Shown: in pieces, positions 60,191 through 64,000 of the stretch | How the letters are laid out: each line of letters begins with the position of its first letter | Numbering within the stretch: the stretch's first letter is position 1 | Source: Amycolatopsis echigonensis | GTDB taxonomy: Bacteria; Actinomycetota; Actinomycetes; Mycobacteriales; Pseudonocardiaceae | Length of the DNA: 64,000 nucleotides | Assembly: GCF_014174495.1 (NCBI RefSeq) | Contig: NZ_JACJHR010000031.1 | Coordinates: forward strand, 37,480 to 101,479 | Reading direction: 5' to 3' | Notes under the pieces: generated by a model | The model's database searches: none | Told to the model about the DNA's origin: nothing | Seen by the model: the letters and a program-made list of their open reading frames with translations, nothing else | Position numbers and translations under genes: made by a program

Positions 60191-61648
60191 CTACACGCCC
60201 GGTCCGACGACGATCTGCTTCAGCTCGGTGAACTCGTGGATGCCTTCCGGCCCCGACTCGCGGCCCCAGCCCGAGCCCTTCACCCCGCCGAACGGGGCGC
60301 TCACCGCGGGACCGAACGTGTTGATCGCGACCGAGCCCGCGGAGATGGCGGACGCGGCCTCCCACGCGACGGCGCGGTCGGTGGTGTAGACGCTCGCGGC
60401 GAGGCCGAAGCTCGTGTCGTTGGCCAGTCGCAGGCCGTCGGCGAAGTCTTCGTAGGTCTGCACGACCGTGACCGGGCCGAACACCTCGTTCCGCGCCAGA
60501 TCCGCGTCCCGGGCGACACCGGTGATCAGCGTCGGCTCGTAGTAGTAACCTGCGGAGAATCCTTCCGGCCGCCTGCCTCCGGCGACGAGTTCTCCTCCGG
60601 CGGCGAGCGCACGGTCCACGAAGCCTTCGGTCCGGCGCAGCGCGGCGGAGTTCACCACCGGGCCGATCTGCGTCTCCCGGTCGAACGGGTCGCCGATCCG
60701 CAGTCCCTGCCAAGCCGTGCGGAGCCGGTCGACCAGCTCGTCGTGGCGCCGCTGCGAAATCAGCACCCGGGACAGCGCGGCGCACACCTGCCCAGCACCG
60801 CCGGTCGCCCCGGGAACCAGCGACTTCAGCACCCGGTCGAGAGGGGCGTCGTCGAGGATCAGCGCCGGGGACTTGCCGCCGAGTTCGAGGTGCGTGCGGG
60901 CGAACCGCTCCCGCGTCGCGTCGATGATGTGCTGCGCGGCGACCCGGCCGCCGGTCAGCGAGACGAGGTCGGCGCGCCGGTCCGCCGTCAGCTGCCGTGC
61001 CACCTCCACATCGCTGCACAGGATGCTCAACGCACCGGCCGGGAAGCCCGCCGTCGCGGCGGATTGGGCAACCAGCCGCATGATCAGTTGCGACTCGGGC
61101 GCTGCCTTCACCACGACCGGGCAGCCCGCGAGCAGGGCCGGGACGACCTTCGTGGCCATCGTGACCACGGGGCCGTTGTAGGCCAGGATGGCGACCACGA
61201 CCCCGGCCGGTTCACGACGCACCACGACGTCACCGAGCAGCGAACTGCGGCGGTCGTCGCGCAGCGCGTCCACTGCGCATTCCAGCGCGGAGTTCCACGC
61301 ACCCGCCGCGCCATACTTGTGCAGCGTCGCGCTGTAGCGCACCGGCATGCCCGCTTCCGCCGCCCAGACCGTGCCCAGGTCCGGGAACCGGGCCTCCAGC
61401 GCCGTACAGAACCGCGCGCAGATCTCGACCCGCTGCTCGACCGGCAGCCGTCCCCACTCCGTGTCCGTCGCCGCCGCGAGCGCCGCGTCCGCCTCCTTCG
61501 CCGACGGCAGCGTCACCTCGGCGACGGTCTTCTCGGTCGACGGCGAGACGACCTCGTACGCGGCTCCGGTCGCTGGCACCCATTCCCCGGCCACGTAGAC
61601 CGAGTCGAGGTGCGGCACGGTGACACCGGCGATCTCGACCTCGCGCAT
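60191..61648 (-). CDS. Aldehyde dehydrogenase (ALDH superfamily)
   Basis: 485 aa. VVVAILAYNGPVVTMATKVV: the usual catalytic PWN is AYN, so the oxyanion Asn is retained. HLELGGKSPALILDDAPLDR (Glu), GATGGAGQVCAALSRVLISQ (catalytic Cys), ARNEVFGPVTVVQTYEDFAD, and the C-terminal FGGVKGSGWGRESGPEGIHE. Likely oxidises the aldehyde to the acid that the adjacent ligase activates. Its ATG shares one base with the stop of the duplicated-domain gene (TGATG). Confidence 0.92.
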   Translation of the reverse strand: MREVEIAGVTVPHLDSVYVAGEWVPATGAAYEVVSPSTEKTVAEVTLPSAKEADAALAAATDTEWGRLPVEQRVEICARFCTALEARFPDLGTVWAAEAGMPVRYSATLHKYGAAGAWNSALECAVDALRDDRRSSLLGDVVVRREPAGVVVAILAYNGPVVTMATKVVPALLAGCPVVVKAAPESQLIMRLVAQSAATAGFPAGALSILCSDVEVARQLTADRRADLVSLTGGRVAAQHIIDATRERFARTHLELGGKSPALILDDAPLDRVLKSLVPGATGGAGQVCAALSRVLISQRRHDELVDRLRTAWQGLRIGDPFDRETQIGPVVNSAALRRTEGFVDRALAAGGELVAGGRRPEGFSAGYYYEPTLITGVARDADLARNEVFGPVTVVQTYEDFADGLRLANDTSFGLAASVYTTDRAVAWEAASAISAGSVAINTFGPAVSAPFGGVKGSGWGRESGPEGIHEFTELKQIVVGPGV

Positions 61649-62382
61649 CACGCCCCGCGATCCGAGAGGAAGAACGGGCTGGCGGGCCTGAGGAACATGG
61701 TTCCGAACGGCGGGATCATGAAGTCCGGCAGCACCATCTCGCCGGAAATCAGCTGCCGCTTGACTTCCGCGCGGAAGCCTTCGAGGTCGCCGTCGATTTC
61801 GTAAATCGCCAGATGTCCCTCGTCGACTGGCTTCACCCCCGGCAGCGGCTTCACGTCGGAGACCTCGAACCGTTGCGCGCGGAGCATTCCCGGTGCCGAC
61901 ATGATCTGCGGGATGTGTTCCTCGTCGTACCATTTCGCGAACGTCGCGTCGTCTCCCGTGTGGCGGCTCCACGCGAAGAACAAGTGCCGGTTGTCCAGGT
62001 TTTCCACGTCCGCGAAGAGATCCGAGTGGAACGGCTCGCTGACCGGCTTGGCGAACAACGCCTGGAACGGCTGCACCATGTAGTCCGGCAGCACCATTTC
62101 CCCGGAGATCAGCTTCCGCTTGACCTCGTCGCGGAAACCCTGTGCGCTTCCGTCCATTTCGTACAGCGCGAGGTGCCCGAAGTCCAGCGAACGCACGCCC
62201 GGCAGCGGCTTGGTGTCCGCGATGAGGAACCGCTGCGCGCCGACCATCCCGGGCGCGTCCATCACCTGCGGGATGTGCTCCTCGTCGTACCACTTCGCGT
62301 AGGTGCCGTAGTCGGTCGTGTAGGTGCTCCACGCGAAAAACAGATTGCGGTCCCCGAAAGCCGGGACTGCGGCGGAAACCAT
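61648..62382 (-). CDS. Tandemly duplicated small alpha/beta-barrel (EthD/DUF4286-like) protein
   Basis: 244 aa made of two copies of a ~110-aa unit. Each has FFAWS, then KWYDEEHIPQ, APGM, AQRF, KPLPGV, GHLA(L/I)YE(M/I)DG, and VKR(K/Q)LISGEMVLPD(Y/F)M. Copy 1 covers about residues 12-120 and copy 2 about 132-238. Single-copy relatives (WYDxEHLP proteins) are ferredoxin-like dimers found in catabolic clusters, so this may be a built-in dimer. Its enzyme role is unknown; isomerase or lyase activities are known for the fold. ATG 62382 with AAGGAG seven nt upstream; first gene of the aldehyde dehydrogenase-ligase-SDR unit. Confidence 0.85.
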   Translation of the reverse strand: MVSAAVPAFGDRNLFFAWSTYTTDYGTYAKWYDEEHIPQVMDAPGMVGAQRFLIADTKPLPGVRSLDFGHLALYEMDGSAQGFRDEVKRKLISGEMVLPDYMVQPFQALFAKPVSEPFHSDLFADVENLDNRHLFFAWSRHTGDDATFAKWYDEEHIPQIMSAPGMLRAQRFEVSDVKPLPGVKPVDEGHLAIYEIDGDLEGFRAEVKRQLISGEMVLPDFMIPPFGTMFLRPASPFFLSDRGA

Positions 62383-62504
62383 CAGCTCACTCCTTGTTCG
62401 TTCGGAACGACGCTCCTCGCGAGCGGTCCCTCCGCTGTGCACAGTGGACAGGAGGTGTGCTGAATCGGCAGACCTCCCCGGCTCAGCCCGACGAGCACAT
62501 GGTC

Positions 62505-62545
62505 ACGGGCGGTGCGGCAGTCTCCTCGGCCGTCGCACCGCCCGT
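62505..62545 (-). terminator. Hairpin between the 88-aa gene and the aldehyde dehydrogenase operon
   Basis: A 12-bp perfect stem (62505-62516 with 62534-62545) and a 17-nt loop, just after the stop of the small gene on the minus strand. No T-tract. It could terminate or attenuate transcription entering the operon at 62382. Confidence 0.65.
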
Positions 62546-62552
62546 TGCTCTT

Positions 62553-62819
62553 TCAGGCCGCCTCTCCGACAACTCCCAGTGCCGCGACCCCAGCCGGGGT
62601 GAGGCGCGCGCGAACCCGCTTTCCCAGCTCCGCCGGTCCGGTCTGGACGACCAGACCCCGGCGGGCGAGCGCGTGCGCGGTGTACTGGTCGCAGCACGGC
62701 ACGCCGTCAACGAACATGTCGGGCTCGCTGCTGCAGGTGATCTCCGCTCTCCCGGCGGCCACGACACGGAGGAGGGCCAGTGCCCGGCAGCTCAGCTCGG
62801 AATCCGTTCGAGGCGCCAT
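62553..62819 (-). CDS. Small Cys-containing winged-helix-like protein of unknown function
   Basis: 88 aa. Supported as a gene by GAGGAGG upstream of ATG 62819 and by the operator-type site 22 bp away. The helix ALALLRVVAAGRAE, a short acidic Cys region (ITCSSEPD, then DGVPCCDQYTAHALARRGLV), and a C-terminal basic strand (GKRVRARLTPAGVAALG) resemble a minimal winged helix with the LTxxG end of MarR-like proteins. Four cysteines, two adjacent, suggest metal or redox sensing. Similar short proteins are recalled from Amycolatopsis but not characterised. Candidate regulator or cofactor of the operon that follows. Confidence 0.7.
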   Translation of the reverse strand: MAPRTDSELSCRALALLRVVAAGRAEITCSSEPDMFVDGVPCCDQYTAHALARRGLVVQTGPAELGKRVRARLTPAGVAALGVVGEAA

Positions 62820-62840
62820 CGCGCACCTCCTCCTCAGGTT

Positions 62841-62859
62841 GATAATATTTTATATTATT
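62841..62859 (-). promoter_or_regulatory. AT-rich palindrome (exact core) before the 88-aa gene
   Basis: GATAATATTTTATATTATT, matching 18 of 19 positions of the palindrome at 42653-42671; exact core at 62845-62854. It overlaps the TAA stop of the upstream MFS gene (62855-62857). On the minus strand TATTAT at its end can serve as -10. Confidence 0.78.
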
Positions 62860-64000
62860 CTTCGGTCATGGCTGGAGTCAAGACCCGGCGGCCCAGCAGC
62901 GCGAGCGGGACCAGGCTGACCAGGCAGGCCGCCAGAATGTAGACCGACACGTACACGGTCGTGTGCGTCGCGGCGATGAGCGCCGCCATCACGAACGGGG
63001 CCAGTCCCCCGCCGATGATGTTGGCCAGCTGGTAGCCCATCGACGCGCCGGAGAACCGGACCGACGGCGGGAACATCTCCGCGAACATCGTGACGCCAGG
63101 CCCGAACATCGCGCCGACCGAGATCTGCCCGACCACGATCGCCAGCAGGATCGCCCAGAAGTTCCGGGTTTCGGCCAGCGGGAAAAGCGCGAAGCCCCAC
63201 ACGCCGGCGAGCACCACGCCGCCCGCGTACACCGGACGCCTCCCGAGCTTGTCCGACAGCCATCCACAGAGGACAGTGCTCACACCGGTCGCGATCATCG
63301 AGAACATCACCGCGGTGAGCATCGTGCCCTTCGCGATCTTCAGGTCCCGCACGCCGTAGTCCAGCAGACCGGTCGCGGTCGCGTAGAACATGATCGTCGC
63401 GGGCAGGAAGATGAACACGACCAGCAGCAGGTTCCTCGGCCGGCGCAGCACCTGCACCACCGACGAGCGTTTCGGCGCGGCGGCGAGCTTCTCCTCCACC
63501 ACGCGGAACTCCGGGGAATCCTCGAGGTAGCGGTGGATGTAGAACACGACCGGGATCATCAGGATCCCGAGCAGGAACGGGATCCGCCAGCCCCACGCGG
63601 AGAACTGGTCCGCCACGAGAACGGCGGACAGCACGACGAAGACGAGGGTGCCGAGCACCATCCCGGCGAAAACGCCCAGCTGCGGCAGCGAACCGTGCAG
63701 GCCCCGGCGGTTCGGCGGAGCGTGCTCGACGGCGAGCAGGGTCGACCCGCCCCAGACCCCGCCGACCGCGATCCCCTGCCCGACGCGCAGGATCACCAGC
63801 AGCACCGGGGCCAGCGCACCGATCGAGGAGAACGTCGGCAGCAACCCGACCAAAGTGGTCGCCACGGCCATCGACAGCGTCGAGGCGACGAGCGCGGGCT
63901 TGCGCCCGAACCGATCGCCGATGTGCCCGAAGAGCGCCGCACCCACCGGGCGTCCGGCGAACCCGACCGCGAACGTCGCGAACGCGGCCAGCACTCCGGC
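62855..64000 (-). CDS. MFS transporter, metabolite:H+ symporter (ShiA/ProP-like) (5' end outside window)
   Basis: At least 381 aa visible; the frame is open to the window edge. MHS-family features: FGHIGDRFGRKPALVASTLS (loop 2-3 motif), ILRVGQGIAVGGVWGGSTLL, RGLHGSLPQLGVFAGMVLGT, YLEDSPEFRVVEEKLAAAPK (the ESPxF segment after helix 6), and GWLSDKLGRRPVYAGGVVLA in the second half. These carriers import carboxylates such as shikimate, alpha-ketoglutarate or aromatic acids. Its stop codon lies inside the AT-rich operator of the next gene, which it probably precedes in the same catabolic unit. Confidence 0.92.
   Translation of the reverse strand, partial: AGVLAAFATFAVGFAGRPVGAALFGHIGDRFGRKPALVASTLSMAVATTLVGLLPTFSSIGALAPVLLVILRVGQGIAVGGVWGGSTLLAVEHAPPNRRGLHGSLPQLGVFAGMVLGTLVFVVLSAVLVADQFSAWGWRIPFLLGILMIPVVFYIHRYLEDSPEFRVVEEKLAAAPKRSSVVQVLRRPRNLLLVVFIFLPATIMFYATATGLLDYGVRDLKIAKGTMLTAVMFSMIATGVSTVLCGWLSDKLGRRPVYAGGVVLAGVWGFALFPLAETRNFWAILLAIVVGQISVGAMFGPGVTMFAEMFPPSVRFSGASMGYQLANIIGGGLAPFVMAALIAATHTTVYVSVYILAACLVSLVPLALLGRRVLTPAMTEE

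Noticed and set aside
33823..64000. Secondary-metabolite gene cluster
   Set aside because: No polyketide synthase, NRPS, terpene cyclase, carrier protein or RiPP genes; the CoA ligases, dehydrogenases and carriers fit catabolism better.

Overview
The window is GC-rich actinobacterial DNA with frequent GTG/TTG starts. RbpA, a resuscitation-promoting-factor-type secreted protein, separate lnt and ppm genes, WYL, HxlR and ArsR regulators, and a sigma-R-type promoter point to the Pseudonocardiaceae, most likely Amycolatopsis or a close relative. The genus is an inference from gene content, not from a marker gene. No rRNA, tRNA, CRISPR array or complete insertion sequence was seen.

Region 1 (1-13 kb) is mixed. 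A rifampicin monooxygenase gene (rox) has an exact 19-bp rifamycin-associated element upstream. It is followed by a methyltransferase, a TetR/AidB-like dehydrogenase pair, an LLM oxidoreductase, a small GyrB-like ATPase-fold protein and an SDR. A 667-bp non-coding stretch with several perfect inverted repeats precedes a tyrosine recombinase. A MerR regulator is a pseudogene (internal deletion plus an amber codon). A GDPD phosphodiesterase and a WYL regulator close the region.

Region 2 (12.6-28.6 kb) is largely housekeeping or core-like: Rpf-like protein, two MFS carriers, thymidine kinase, rbpA behind a consensus sigma-R promoter, HxlR, an ArsR/AHSA1-RibD stress pair, ppm and lnt, an amidohydrolase, a KamA-family radical SAM enzyme, a PrsW-type protease, an erythromycin-esterase-family protein and DUF4235.

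Region 3 (28.9-33.8 kb) holds a FAD monooxygenase / membrane protein / TetR cassette behind a 20-bp perfect inverted repeat, and an amidase.

Region 4 (33.8-64 kb) is an accessory catabolic island. It has two acyl-CoA synthetases, an acyl-CoA dehydrogenase, a MaoC hydratase, an alpha-methylacyl-CoA racemase-like protein, a class III CoA transferase, a CitE-like lyase, an MmgE/PrpD protein, two aldehyde dehydrogenases, an SDR, a nitroreductase, a thioesterase, a complete sugar-type ABC importer (one permease fused to a beta-propeller) and an MHS-type carrier. GntR/FCD, LuxR/GAF and MarR regulators lie inside it.

The most striking signal in the island is a recurrent AT-rich palindrome (best form AGATAATAT-TTT-ATATTATCT, 42652-42672). 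Its core ATATTTTATA occurs exactly in five promoter regions and in degraded form in about four more. This suggests one regulon that ties the scattered transcription units together. The substrate is unknown. CoA transferase + hydratase + CitE lyase + PrpD would suit a C5 branched dicarboxylate (itaconate/mesaconate-like) branch, but that is inference.
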